A stretch of DNA of 64,000 nucleotides from Cristatella mucedo (GCA_009760855.2 WPIO01000008.1:124001-188000); one strand, 5' to 3'. Shown: positions 24,690 through 38,800, numbered from the stretch's first letter. The notes: generated by a model from the sequence alone, not told the origin. Numbers and translations are program-made.

Positions 24690-25020
24690 GATAGTCTGCA
24701 GGTCTCTAGACTGCTAAGCTCTCGCTTCCACAGTTCTTATGCAACGACAACTACTCTCCTACTGCCGACTGTGGCACATCTTTTTCAGCGGTCATGAGCT
24801 GCTACTTCTATGCTACTCACTACCTCAACTGCTCTCCTGACTCTGCTATGCTTCCCACTTTCTCTTTGTTACGTGAGACGAAGTCTGTTGGGTACCGAAT
24901 GCGTACCGAAAGCCGCCTAGGCTGTGAGTACGCTGTACAAAACTCTCTTGAGTAACACCCGCGTGGTCTTTATAACTTTGTGAAGTTACAGACGGAGATA
25001 CAATACATTACGTAGCATCT
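24690..25020 (+). mobile_element. LINE A 3' fragment
   Basis: This plus-strand remnant matches the 3' end of LINE A: CTACTGCCGACTGTGGCACA, then CTCTGCTATGCTTCCCACTT, GGTACCGAATGCGTACCGAA and the end GTGGTCTTTATAACTTTGTG. Its orientation is opposite to that of 22226-23560. Confidence 0.82.
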
Positions 25021-25099
25021 CAAGAGAATCGAACGTCTACACAGGCTCTCACCGGCTCTACTAAAGCACTTGTCAAATGCTACCGATTATGAACTGCAC

Positions 25100-25870
25100 G
25101 GCAGCATGGGCTAGTGCCAGCATGCAGTGATGCTCTAGAATTGAATACTGACAAAACTGGCTTGCTAGTTATGGAATCTCCGACAGTGATTTGGAAATTA
25201 GAAAAGCTAGCACTCAAATTTGCTCTGTCGTGATATTTCTTGTTGAATCTGCACGAAATATAGGTGACGTGTTCAAAACTGACCTCTCAGTAGACGACTT
25301 TATCAGCTCCACAGTCATGTCTGCCTACTTTCAGCTACAGAACATTACTAAAATTCGTGCTTGTTTAGACAGGGATCCCACATCTAACTTGATCCTTGCA
25401 TTTAGGACATCCCATCTTGACTTCTGTAACTGAATGCTTGCTGGTCTACCGGCAAGTGCAATCAGGCACTCACAGCTTGTGCGGAACTCTGCAGCTAGGC
25501 TATTCTGTTGTGAGTGTCTCAGTTGCCACACGTCACCACTTCTCACCGATCTGCACTAGCTTCAAGTCAAGCGATGTGTTAACTTCAAGGTTTTGTCACT
25601 CACGTTTAGGTTCCATCATTTTTTGGCTCTAGCCTGCCTATCAGATCTACTCCCTCACAAGGCGATGCATCGTACCACCCGCCTTGCTGAAAGTAATTGT
25701 TTAGAGACACCTCTAACCAAGCATGTCACCCCTAACCAAGTTATGCCTGCTGTCATGCAGCATGCTACCATTACCATTTCATCATGTTTTCTTTGCATCA
25801 AATACAAAGTGCCTAGAGAGTAATTAATTTCTCTGAGGGCACTATGCAAAGAAGCATTTTCTTACTACTA
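25100..25870 (+). mobile_element. LINE B fragment, decayed
   Basis: The translation in several frames gives RNIGDVFKTDLSVDDFISST, LQNITKIRACLDRDPTSNLI and a broken SHLDFCN, matching LINE B at 61-62 kb (for example SRLDFCISLLTGLPACAIR). It ends with the LINE B tail (GTGCCTAGAGAGTAATTAAT). It is non-functional. Confidence 0.8.
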
Positions 25871-26799
25871 TTCATCACTTCGGAAGAATGCTTTGGAAAC
25901 CGGTTCTGGGTTATTTGTCAGTTGCTTGGAGATTGACCATGGGATATGGAGCGAGACGTAGGGATATGAACATATGCGAGCATGTGAAAAGTAATTTTTT
26001 TCTTTATAGAATTGTGGTTATTCTGTAATCTTAAAAATTAACTAAAACATTTTGAAAGTGGTCTATTGCAGTCAATCTTTAAAATGTCATAGTTTTAAGT
26101 CAACATGCAATTCAGATGAGCAGATATGAATCCTGATTATTTACTGAAATCTAAGGAAATATTCACCAAGTCCATGCCTAGTCCTGGGTGGGTTAATTGT
26201 TGTGTCATTTTTCTTACCCAGCTGGTGTTATTGGATGAATAAACTATGACTGGTATATGACCTGCATAAAGGGTGATTAAACAACGATTTTTTAATTTAA
26301 ATTGTATAGTTACTGCTTTTTTTTGTCATGTAGTGATATAATTGCATGTACGTTACGACTTTGCGAAGCAACAAAAGTGCATCAATTAGCAATGCAGCAA
26401 ATTGTTAACGTATACTTTTACTTAGTCCCGTGATTTCAGACAAAGAACGTGCAAACTTTTTTCAGCAGGGGCTCTCTGCTAAGCTTGTTCGGGTCTCATT
26501 CATTTGATTGTAGGAAACCAGCATGCCAGCATGCCCGTGGTTTTTAATAGCTGTAAGAAATATCCCTGAATATAAAGCCCAGACATAGCCCGATTTACCC
26601 GGGCTTATATTTTTTTCTTCTATTCGCGATTCGTTTTGTTGTATCATCTTTGTGATGTCATGATTGCAAATGGATGATTGGGAGGCTGAAAAAACGTCCT
26701 TGCGCATTTGGTAAAAAAAATCTTTCCTTTCTTTTCAAGAGGATGGTGAATAACACGACGTTGCATAGTTTTGTTAACTGTGCAACCTCTGAATAAACG
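25871..26799. other. Intergenic sequence, nothing recognised
   Basis: AT-rich, with no exon, repeat family or hairpin that I could support. Confidence 0.4.
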
Positions 26800-26829
26800 T
26801 GTCGGTGAATGGACGTTTGGGGACCCAAG

Positions 26830-27120
26830 TGAACAGTCAAATCAATTCCTCCTTCATCCCACAGAAGCAGCCAGGATTGGAGCGCCAGGGCGAGGTCTGC
26901 GCGCGGTTCACCTCGTAAGGGGAGATCGGGCCACCTCCAGCGCCTGCAGGGGTTTTGCAGCCTGGCCGCGCACTGGAGTGCCAGCCATCCAGCAAGCGTG
27001 GCCACTGGCGGCCCGATTGGGTGTCGGATTCGGCTTCCACCTACCTGGCCAGGGGTGGCAGCCACCAGCCTTGCCCCTCCAAGCTTCGCCTCTGCTTCGT
27101 CCCAAGCTTTTGGACTGCTG
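26830..27120. other. GC-rich island of unknown nature
   Basis: About 290 bases are strikingly rich in G and C compared with the AT-rich flanks. All frames stay open for long stretches (up to 196 codons on the minus strand, 26658-27248), which the composition explains. I recognise no protein. It could be a promoter CpG island, a transposon piece or a captured fragment. Confidence 0.5.
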
Positions 27121-28035
27121 TAATTGAATACTGGCAATGTTGATATTAGCTCACTGAAAGAGGATCGCACTTTTTTTTTTAAATACCAACTTGGCTCCCC
27201 AGTCTGGCAACCAATTAATAAATTACTCTCATTTGAAGCCTGAAACATCCATTCTTAGGAAAAAAAAGTCGTCAATACCTAATCCTTCTTTAAATATATA
27301 CAGCTATTCGCACATGCTAAATCTGACCTTACTGTGCGGCTTAAATAAGAGACAGCACCCCTTCGTACTCAAAGTAAAGCACTGGCAAGGCTGATTGCTC
27401 ACTTGCAAGTCAATAGCCTTGTATTGATAGTCATGCTTTGTGCTCATGCATCATCTTAAATTGGTCGACTCAGTGTCTGAAATAACTATCAATGCTGCTG
27501 TATCTAGTGTTAAAAAATATGGATGCTTTATTAAAACACCACTCTGAGACTTGCACTCACGACCTTTTATTCAACGGTATACAGCAGGCAGTAGAATGCC
27601 AACAAGATTCTCAAGGACCCAACGAAGGAAGCGCGACGTAGTCGCACAATATTGTTCTTATAGGATTTGCTGCAAGAGCGAATATCCAAATAGATTGACG
27701 CCGTATTGTAGAATAGATACTGACAATGTTTTGAGTGCAATCGGCTATCCTGGACACTGGCTTAGCACTTTTTTAAATGGTTATGGTACATGTCGTAATC
27801 ACTGTAACCGAAACTAAGTGAATAAAGCATGCACACGTTGATTCCGTTACTCATTTCTCCCTTGTCAGGATGCCTGTGCGAAGGGCACAATTATAAAATC
27901 ACCTAGTTCAAAAGTAGGAGATATGATGCTGTGCAGATGCCGAGATAGACACATTCATATTCAAAGTCAAGCACCAGTCTAGTGAATGCGAGACAGATCG
28001 TACTGACTTAAGTCAATGAACTGGACACCAGTCAG
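27121..28035. other. 3' flank of the second receptor locus
   Basis: This is the region just beyond the TAG of the second receptor. I see no convincing poly(A) signal close to the stop and no other feature. Confidence 0.4.
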
Positions 28036-28322
28036 CTAATATGATTCGGTCACTAGGTTTCCGAGACTGAGGTCAATAGTCGACGTCGACCCTCTGGTTT
28101 GCTTCGACGCTGACTTGGCGTAGGAGCTGCTCCGTCTATCGACGTGTTTTGTCTGTCTGCAGCATAAGCTTCTCCATTGATCTCGGACAGCCCGTTCGCG
28201 CAGGTTGTTAAAAAATGCTATGAAAACTCCAGTCAGTGAGCATAAAACGCAGAATATTGCCTGAAATGTAATGTTGGCATGACCATCTGTCATGCCGACG
28301 AATCCAATCACCCAAGTGATGC
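28036..28322 (-). CDS. Adhesion GPCR 2, last exon: TM6 end, TM7, tail, stop
   Basis: After CTTTTTAG the exon reads ITWVIGFVGM, then TM7 (FQAIFCVLCSLTGVFIAFFN), helix 8 (NLRERAVRDQWRSLCC) and a 45-residue Ser/Thr-rich tail ending LGNLVTESY before TAG at 28036-28038. Confidence 0.92.
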
Positions 28323-31300
28323 CTAAAAAGGAGTGAGATAGTTACATTAGTCTTCAACCTGTCTGTTTTTTCATTAATTCTTTGTATTTCTACATTGAGA
28401 GATCGGAATGACCTGATGACATAGGTTAGTTAGGTAAAAACAAGTTTTAAGTTAACCGTTATGCATAACAACTCAACTTTCAGCGACATTCAGCTTCATT
28501 TCCTCTCCCGCCATATACGATCACCTGACTTCGAGCAATAGAGGTCACTTGTACTTTGGTCACGTGAGGTCACATGACTACAGTGTATCCGGTCTGTTAG
28601 CTGCTTACCAAGTAAAACAAAAATGGACAGCCCAGCCTTGAGATGAAGTACGGCCGTCTTTTGATCGGAGACGTTAGACCGAAGTCGCTTTCGACAGCAC
28701 AGGGAGTACATTATGATGGAAAACATGATCGTGTTGACGACGAGCACGCACCCCACTGGTGCTATGACACCGTAGTATAGTACTTGCTGGCTCACCCAGC
28801 AGCTGCAAAGAAGATCCGCTTCTCTTGCTCTTTGCTCATATTATAACGGAAGTTACAATGTTAAATTAAAACCTTAAAAAAACTATAATTAGTGAAAATT
28901 TACCTTGAGAGCCACCTTTCAGAGCCAGTATTTGTCTCGTAGCGTAAATACGATTCCTGGTTTACTCCATAAATAATGGCGACGATGACAGCAGGAACAC
29001 CTAGACGATAAGGGGTTGTATAGGGATAGCTACCTCAATGTTTTCCCTGGCGCTAGTTTCTCACATGACAATTATACATTTTATATATATTTTGTATGTA
29101 ATATAAATATTATATTAAAAATAATAAATATTATATAATATGATTTTTATATATATTTTATATACAATTGTACATACCCCACGCAGCCAGAGACACTTTC
29201 AGCATGAACGACGATACATACGATCCAAGAACTTTGACTAATCTGCAACGAACATTACGCTTAACTATATATAGGCATACTTAGCCATACATGCAAGTTC
29301 ACCTTGCTCATTTCGGTATTGAACTGCGCTTCAGATGACTTTGAACATGATAGTTTATAATGTATAATTTATTATTGAAAATTATTAAATTCAAATGCAA
29401 ATTTGCGGCACATTTACATTTGTATTTTACAGGTTAATGGGATATGAATGCTTCCGTTTTAGTTAACACTATGTAGCTAACGCTGTATCTGCGGTGCTGC
29501 AAGGAAAGTCAACATGAGGCAATGAATATGCATTCCTAAGCTTGTTGCATGCTGCAAATACCATTTAGTAGCTACATTTCACATGTTTTATTTGTGATAA
29601 CTGGCCACTGCGTATAATCTACGTTATAAATGCCTCGAATATAATGCTAGTGTTTCAAAAGATTATGGAGGCCATAACAGCCTAATATCCGTAGAGGTTC
29701 TAATACTATCAATCTCATGAACAGCATTTTGCTTGTGCTGTTAAGATTTTATAGCTGAGTGACAGTTTCTTTCCAGTTTATAGACACCATATGACTGCTA
29801 AGCACATGAGCGAAAGTGAACACAGAATTTATTGAAAAATCCTATCCGTTTGTCGTGTTCTATCATTTAACCTCAATAATAGTATTTGACATAAAACTTT
29901 TCCTCAGTTGTTGACTCTTTATGGTAGAAATCAAGATAATTGAGGGCATAAAATAGTTTGCAAGAATACTGGCGCATACACCTAAAATAACTTAACTACA
30001 AGTTAAACTTATTACCAGAATTGTTACTTTTTTCTCTAAACTTAAGTATGCTTTTTAGAAATGCGATGACAGAGCATCCGCAAAGTCATCAGTTACAAAA
30101 GCCGCCTATTTCTTCTCTCAAGCATTAGGTAGGTAGTCAGAAATAGGCGGCATTTTTTTAAGGAAATGCGAGTGTTTACCAGTTAACTGAATTTACTCCT
30201 AAAGAAACGCTAGACAAATTCTCTAAACCTTTAAAAATTTTACTGCATTGTCCAGACGAAATATGCAGTTCTTACCATACTATAAATAATAAAGCGTTCC
30301 TATTGTGCCCGTGCCCTGCTCGCCCGGCATATATTATATTATTATATTATATTATATTTACCATGCTGAAAATAAAGACATACCAATTCATGAGTCACAG
30401 GGAACAGTTAGTAGCAGGTGTATTAGTGTTAGAAAAGTAGGCCCCGTTGACAGCTAAGGCAGTATCCTCGTCAGATGGTGATTCATTCACTAACATAAAG
30501 TTGAAATTACGAACAGACGTCGGAGGACTGACGTTATTTTGAAATAATTTTGCGTTGAATTATTTCAACATACAGAAAAAAGTGCCAATCGATATGAGGT
30601 TGCTGCTGCTGCTGCTTGTGCTTGTGCTGCTGCAGCATTGGCTGCAGCAGCCTATACGGTAAACGGCAGGCTGTTTAAAGGAAGCAGCAGGTGTTTTGGT
30701 CGACACAGTATCGAGCAGGTCAATGACCGTCCACGATAGAAACTTTTGAAGACATCATTAAGCGGGCTATGAAAATATTGCTGAACTTTTCAGGAAATTT
30801 TTTCCATAAAACCGGATTTAATTAAGTGAGTACGCGAGCACAGCACGTCCCCTACTTGGGTGACTCTGATAATTTGCCACTTGCAATTTCTCTGCTCGAG
30901 GGAAGAGTGTCATCAAGAATGAGACTTACAGCTTCGTAGTTCCAAATTCGCTTACTTTGAAAAAGATTGAATGCGAAATTAGGAAATTTGACAGATGACC
31001 AAGAATTAAGGACGATTCAACCGAATGAGAGAGAGAGAGAGCAAATGCTTAAAATATAGAGTTACTGTCAGGGTTAACTCCAACGGTGGTAAAACGAGGA
31101 CGCTAAGTAGTGTACTGTTGAAACTCAAAGAATACGTGATTGGTGAGACCCAAAAACAGCCAGAAAGTTTTTTCTTCAGTGCACGTTTTTCAACCTTAGA
31201 AGCAAATTCGGAGTTTCTCGCCAGCTGATTAAACTGCAAAAATTAGGCTGCGAGCATTCGTGTCAGCCTGCACAGAAAAATGGCATCTTTCCGTGACTTT

Positions 31301-32775
31301 TCGCAGTTACCGACTGGTGCACGAATAAATTGAAGACGATACGTTAGACAAAGCGTAAGCTAAGAGAAATGATTTGTAAACTGGTAGCTCATATTCCGAT
31401 TAATTTCGATATGAAGGGAAGGAAGAAAGAGGTGTGTGACAATAACTCAAAGTGGATGCCCTAATGGGTCAGGTTAAAGCTGGTCAGCTATTACAGCAGA
31501 GTGTTGAACTAATCGTACAGTTTATTGCAGACACATGCAGCGTGCAAGCCTTCAAGGATAGCGAATACTGTTTAAAAGATTTTTGGTTTTCTTCTTTGAA
31601 AATACTTTAACAATTCACGGAATCTGTGCGTTTTCTAAGCAGCCTGTCAATTAACGGACATTTATATGAGATGGGAACTTAAATTTTCTCACGTAAAAAA
31701 TAAGACTCGTTCTGAAAAATTAAGCTAAGCCCCAAAGAGATCAGTAAATCTGCGCTTAGTTAATCGGCATAATTTTTGGCAGCTAACTTAATTTCTTAGA
31801 ACTTGCAGGAGGACTAGACTGGGTTACTTTTAATGTCTTCTCGATTATAGTACCATAATAACTTGTGCACCTCTTTGAGTATTCCGCATTGTAAGAAGTA
31901 TTTGTATCCTTAAAAGTGCACATACTATCAGATTTTAAAGACTGGAAACTATTATGTGTTCGACGGAAAGCAGAAGTAGGTCATCTTGAGCATGTAATTA
32001 ATCCACACTCTCTAAAACACCGCTCCAGTGTTCTATACAATTGAGGCGTAAAGATCAATCTTACTCACACATTAAGAAAATACAAAGACGACATATAACA
32101 GCGAAGTTGGAAAAAATTCTTGTTCACACGTGAATGTTTTCCAATTTTAATTTTATTTATGATATAATACTAACGCCCTCAGTGAATTTAATGTCTTTCT
32201 AAACACTTTACACATGCTGCCAAGGAAAAATGATCGAATGGTTAACGGCAGATGACTGAACACGCTCCTGCTTTCACTTACCTGAGATACTGAAGGACAG
32301 CTTCCACCAGTGTCCAAGCAAACGTTGTTAGTAGAAAATAATGTATCAACACTGCTATTGCAGTGCAGATACTTTCGCCCTCCGTTCGGTCGATACCCGC
32401 AAGAAAGAATAAGTTGAGTGCCATGAGTGACAGCGACAAGGAGAAGAGCGTTTTCTGCGAATCGTTTTGTCTCATTCGCCTAAATCAAAGCGTCGAATAC
32501 GTTGACCTTGAAATCCAAATTTCATGCCAAATAAGCGAGATATTAAGTTGCTACTTGAAGCACTCACCTGAATAAAATGAATGTGACTACGACGAATCCC
32601 AAACCACAAGTCGACAAGCCCAATCCTACCATCGTTATCAAAGTGAGCTCCGTGCTTTCAACGTAATTTGGATTCTGAAATAAAATGAAAAACGTATCTA
32701 GCTGTTTTTCGACTTACTTCAAATATGGAATAACACTATTTTACATTAAAGCTCTCACTCCTTCTCTCAATATTT

Positions 32776-32829
<54 letters not shown>

Positions 32830-35800
32830 CTCTCTCTCTCTCTTTTACTTTACCCATTTCAGGGCCTCTGGTTAGTCTGTCTTCCGTGCATTATCACCGC
32901 TTTTTAATGAATAGGGTGCGAATGGCCCAAACTAAAGAATGAAAGCAGCTCTCAGATACATAATGTCATCGCGCAGGCATTTAAGCTTACCAGAAGCACT
33001 GCAAAGTGAGTTAGATGGTTACAGCTGCATTCAATCGACCTGTCGCTGATGTTGCTGCTTGTCTTGCATCCGTCTGTGTGCCATCCTCCCAATGTGTAGC
33101 TCCAGTAGGCACAGACAAATTTACCCACGGCAACCTTCTAAAATCCGATATTGCAACTAGTTGAGCGTTGCAACTCTTCAGCTGCAAGTAAGCAAGGTTT
33201 GCATTAAATATCTAAACTCACACTTGATTGCTAGATTGAATTCATCTTACCTCTGCTAGAGGAAACGTGATGGCCACCATGTTTTCGTCTTGAGACAGTG
33301 CACTTAGATTCCCGCCACTTACTTGAGCTCCTAAGATCTCTGTCATCGGCTCATTGTTTTGTCTCGCGTCCTTGAATAACTTTCCATTGCCATAAACGAT
33401 GAAAGCTTTCGACCCTCCTGGAAAAAAGGTAATTTATATCGCCGATGGCTATTTTATGTTTTAGGACGATTGAATCCCTTGGAACTCAATTCAGGCCACA
33501 TTGCATAGCTGGAACAATCGGACGAAAAACTTACGCTCACCTGCCAGTTTTTTATTTAGCTCTAAGCGAGATGGTGGCCTTCCAGTCAGCGATAGATTAA
33601 GAAACTTATCAGTGCTCATTCCTGTGGTGGTTTCCTCTGCGCTTACCTAAAAAAGTTTCTGTTTGAAGCTTTTTTCTCGAGGAGTCAGAAATTAAACAAA
33701 AGCATAAATATAGCTAAGCTTAAACGCAAGCAAAGAGAGGAATTAATCTCTGAAGAGCCTAATAATGTGAAACCGTTGGTCACAGGTTCTTCACGGCAAA
33801 ATGACATATTTTAGTCAATACTACCGTATAATAATGAGATCGTGCCAACAATGATAATGAAGCTGAACGATTTAAAACAAAACAATCTCTTTCATTTTGA
33901 ACAGGGGCAGCTATGCTCTGCAGTTCTCACGTAAAAGATCGTAACGTCATTTAAGTCCGTGAATTGCTTGTGTTGCTTCACTGTCACTCTTTTTTTAGCG
34001 TTTTTTTCGCCCACCTTTACCCGTTATGTCATCTCTCATCATAAAATCCAATAAATATTTTAAAGCTTGCAATGTGCTTGCCATTAGACGATAAGCATGG
34101 CCGATTTAGACAGATGCACATTTGATTTTCAATTGATTTAACCTTTGATTTAACCTTTGATTTAACCTTTGATTCAACCTTTGATTCAACCTTTGAGGTG
34201 ATAAAGTTCCATTATACCGCCAGATCATTTCGAAAAAGGCAGATTTATCGGCTCTAACTCAGCTCAACCAAACTGCTAGGAGTTATACTGAGTAGCACGA
34301 CTGACTCAGGCACGCCCTTTTTTATCTAGCAGAGCTGTGCAACATATTCACCCTCTCTACATAAAAGGCTGGCCTATTGTTTGTCTCAGCAAGGCAAGTA
34401 GGGAAGTCAAAACAGAGCCATAAGCACGGAAGATTATTTTTTGTGAGATTTATAAGTCTATAGTTTATATAAGTCTATTAGTTTATAAGATTTATAATAT
34501 GGTTGTGCTTTGGATGTCACTGGCCTTGAGCGTGTATCTCAGACAGGTTTTCTTCCTGAGAAGGCATACTTTACTATGTTAAATTCTTTGCCTATCGATA
34601 AACGGAGCAGTCGTGCACCTGCATACATACCTTAATGAGAGTGACATTCGGCAAAGTAATGATTCAAAAGCGTTTCCCATTGTCGTGAATTGTTGAAAAA
34701 AGTCACTGATTCAGTGGGATTTTCGCAGATGAACTGGATAGATGGCATCGTTACATGGCCACTCTAATCATCACTTATTTCTGTATCTGACATAGGCACG
34801 ACAGGGGATAGTCATTCATGCATGATCAGGGAGTAAACATTGAGAAGCAGGAAGGAGTTGATATGCAGGCACTACATAGGGCGAACATGCAAGGGTCTAA
34901 TGAGTCATCAAAAAACCTTAAAAGATGGCTCAGCTTACAACCACTAAATTTGTTGTGGGATTTCATCCCATAGTCAAAGTATGTACCACATTTGTTTTAA
35001 CTTGATTAGCGCTTAAGCTGGTTTCGTAGAGGTGGAGTTAAATTGTTGCTCACTTTAATATGCTCATATAAAATACATTTTACTCACTTTATAGGCCAGC
35101 GTTCCTTTACTTCTTTCAAACTCCTTGGATTCTGTGTCATCTGGCAGTTTCATAGACTCGGCCATTGCTAGCAGCACGGCCTCCATTTCTCGAGTAACAC
35201 TGTAATTGGATATCGCAAATAGTCACTCAGCTGCTCTGCAGCTGCCAATTAATTCACTCAGATCGATCAACCAAATAGACATACAATACATAATTAGATA
35301 TGATTGCCAATGCTTGTATAATGCCTAGTAATTATTTCAATGGTCTGGGGTTATTACTCACACCCAATAACACCTGAGGCAATCTAAAAAAGTGCTCCAT
35401 TGTTGGGATTTTCTCAGCGCTGCTTGCACACCACACCACCACTGCATTGAGATCTTTTTAGCCTTGACCTTGACATTGACAAACCTTGCTCCTCATTGTA
35501 CTTCCGTTGTTGAACTTCAGCTGAGTAATATCGACAAGTTTCTTATCCACTAAGAAAGAAGACTATAGATAAACTAATTCAAGCATTTGGTTACTGTTTT
35601 TACGATAGCTGCAATTTCCTTTATTCATAACTCGCACCCTGCACCCTTAGTCATCTGCAATTTGAATGGAGCTCATCAGTTTGCATAGGACTGATTCAAA
35701 AACTCAGCTACCACATCACACCGCTTCTGTCCCAGCTTCGGTGGCTATGCATCAAGCATCGAATCCAATTGAAAATAACTACTCTTTCTCTTTCTTTGAA

Positions 35801-38800
35801 TGATAACCTTTGAGCAGTTCAGAGTAATTCACAATGGCGTGAGTGTCACAGTATTTGTTTATGCATGCAAGAATAAGTGCGATGCTATGTTGCCTGTGCA
35901 TTCTTATTTGCTTGTGCATGCTTAATATTAACAATAATAATGCACTTGATAAAGAACTCTTAGAGAACTCAATCTCTTTCCAGGGGCTTTACATTTGCTG
36001 CTAAGGGAAACTTGATTGAACTCCAAGTAATATCATTCTTGATTTACGACATGAATAACATGGTTAGGGGTGACATGCACAGGGTCAGCATGCAAGTGTG
36101 GTTATTGCCTGCATACTCAGTGTCAGCACGCATAAGCACGTGAATGACGAATCACATGGACCCAGTAAATGCTGTCCTAAATAAGTGTGTTTTTAAGTTC
36201 TTGTTAAATGTGGTCAAGTCAGGGGATGTTGTGGTGCAAGTCGGGAGTGAGTTCCAGCCTTTTGGAGCATACGAACTAAATGCATGGTCTCCAAAGGATT
36301 AGAGGTTTGTATTAGGTATTGGTAAACTCTTTGATTCCGAAAAGCGGGTGGTACGATGCTTGGCCTGGTGGAGTAGTAGAACTGAGAGATTGGCTGCAGC
36401 CAAAGAATAAAGTCACCTAAATGTGAGCGAAAAAATCTTAAAGCCGATCCGTTATTTGACTGGTAGCCAGTGCAGATCGACGATAAGTGGTGTGATGTGG
36501 CAACTGCTCCAGTTACGGCATACAAGCCTAGCCGCGGAGTTTTGCACCAGCTGTAATCGCCTGATCGCACATGCCGGTAGGCCAGTGAGCAGTGAGTTAC
36601 AGAAATCAAGACGGGATGTCACAAATGCATGGACCAACTTAGACGTGCTATCCTTGTCTAAACCAGCTCTAACTTTAGCAATTTTATGTATCTGAGGGTA
36701 GGCAGACTTGATTGTGGATCTGATTTGGTGGTCTAACGAGAGGTTACTTTGGATCACGACACCTAGATTTTTCGAGCTGATTCAACAAGAGAAACGCTGG
36801 CAGAGCCAATTTTGAGCATTAACCTTTCCAATTTTAGAATCACACTTGGTTTGCCGATAACTAATAAGTTAGCGTTTTATCGTCGTTTAGTTTAAGAAAA
36901 TGTGCTGCTATGGATGCCGTGGATGTCATCAATACATGCAGCAAGTGAGTTGAGAGAATTAGAGGTGCTCGAAGGCTGGGAGGGATCAAAGCAAAGGCGC
37001 AATTTGCTTAAGCATGATTCAGTGCTGATCACAAATGCTTTGATGATACTGATTTTTTAACAAAGAGCTATAAAGCTCGCGAATATATATAATTTTCTTT
37101 TAGGGTACTACATAAATGATCTATTTTTTATTCGAATTAATTTACATCGATTCAATAAATCTTCCTGCTAGTAGGCACTTCTCAGACTGTTTTTACTCTC
37201 TTGGGATCCGTGAAAATAGCTTGCTAAGAAAAATGTCCTCATTATCTTTATGTTGTTAGCATTAAACTTTTAGTTATCAGCATATCTAAATATTCATTAA
37301 TGTAAACTATTTGTTAAAACTGACATAGCTATTATATAAAACTATACGTAACACTAATTTAATATTCCAGACACATTTGTATTGAGTTTAGGCTTTACCA
37401 TTGTTTACGCTGGCAGTTCTGTCTTGTGATTTGGCATTAAAAAGTATTCTATTGTAACGAGACTTTGAGCCACCTATTACATCATGAAGATAATAATTCC
37501 ATGCATAGTGTTCTTACAGAGATAACTATTTTTAGTCACATCATATGTATAAGAAACTAGAGCTTTTCAATAGTATAATACGTGCAAAACATGCACGAGT
37601 CAATAAAAGACAGCTCACATGCATGGAAAGAATGAGAAGACGAAAAAAGAGATTTTCGTTAACTAAAATATGATTCAGGTGAATGTCGTAATGCTAGCTG
37701 TTAGTAAACTCCAGGCTTTGCAAGCACGTGAACTGGAGACTATGTCACCCTATAATTCGAGGTTATTTAGAGGCATTGATGAGCGACTTGAGTCAGAAGA
37801 TAGAGTAGTAAAATTCAAAGCATGATAAGAACATATTTCCGTTAAGCAGTTAAGAGCAGGAGAATGAATTAATCTTAATCTCTTTGAAAGTTCCTTCCAA
37901 CTTAGGCCTAGCTTGATCTGTAGCAAGTTCGATTAGTATGTGAGAAGTGTTTTAAAAAGGCGGCTTCAACGTGTACTACAGGCCATGCTGCGAATTTTTG
38001 CATCAAGCTGGATTACCCTACTGCACGGCAGAGAATTTAATAAGCAGTGAATTATTTAAGCCTAAAGCTGGTGTCCCTAATTCACAGACCAGGTTTTTGA
38101 CATGCCAACCCAAAGAAAACCAGGTTGTTGGCAGATTAATGAACTAAAATTATACAGACTTGACTGTGACGCTGCTTTGGTCATCTACTGAGATATCATT
38201 TAGGAGTTAGGCATCCAGAATTCAATAGCATAATACTAGAGATATATTAACCGAGACAATGATGAGCCCAGAATCAATAAAGGCCGCGTATTGTCTCTAC
38301 TGGAGTTAAAAAAAATGCAGTCAATAAGGATGATATGTTTTAAAATTCGTAATTCACCTTTATTCACATTCCCTGGCTGAGCTAGTTTGTCTCAGACTAG
38401 CAAAACTAGTGCAGGAATATTGGCTTTCTCGCGTTCTCGCTGCCGGAGTGCGATTTCTTTTTTAATGCGTATTACCTTTAAGTCTGCCTGTATCTGCTGC
38501 ATCAATTTGACGGATGGGGAATTTTGAATCTCACTAGCGAATATTGTCAGAAACGTTATGGGCATCCATTCCTTACTCATGAATCTCAAGGCTTCTTTTT
38601 CCAAGATCTTTCCTCAGTCATTTTTTTTGGCCAAATGTTTTTGCTCGGTTTTTTCTCGTGAATTTAATTGTGCAGATGATAATATGGTGCACACGAGATA
38701 CATTTACAAGCCTACTGTGCTCTTTAAGAAAGAAACTCTGAAGGATCCAGTACTTCTAAGTACAACTATTTATCTATTAGTATAAATCTACATTACCTAT

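Larger units (their letters stand above)
29243..32281 (-). other. Intron between TM3 and ICL2 exons of adhesion GPCR 2
   Basis: This 3 kb intron holds the hairpin at 30101-30151, a CTG-like tract near 30600-30655 and a LINE B tail at about 32150-32260. No exon was seen. Confidence 0.6.

Noticed and set aside
26658-27248. A 196-codon open frame on the minus strand
   Set aside because: It is long only because it crosses the GC-rich island. Other frames are open there as well and no family is recognisable.
35364-35383. A 20-bp micro-exon (IASGVIG) linking the previous candidate to the third GAIN exon
   Set aside because: It was only needed to rescue the rejected exon. The real junction needs no micro-exon.
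35485-35549. A possible exon reading DKKLVDITQLKFNNGSTMRS before the third GAIN exon of receptor 2
   Set aside because: It is open and flanked by plausible AG and GT, but its phases do not fit. Exon 40793-40866 joins 35088-35199 directly in phase 2 and gives a better GAIN alignment.
38392-38604. A 70-codon minus-strand frame with a charged, coiled-coil-like middle
   Set aside because: No splice sites in matching phase to the receptor, no family, and length within chance.
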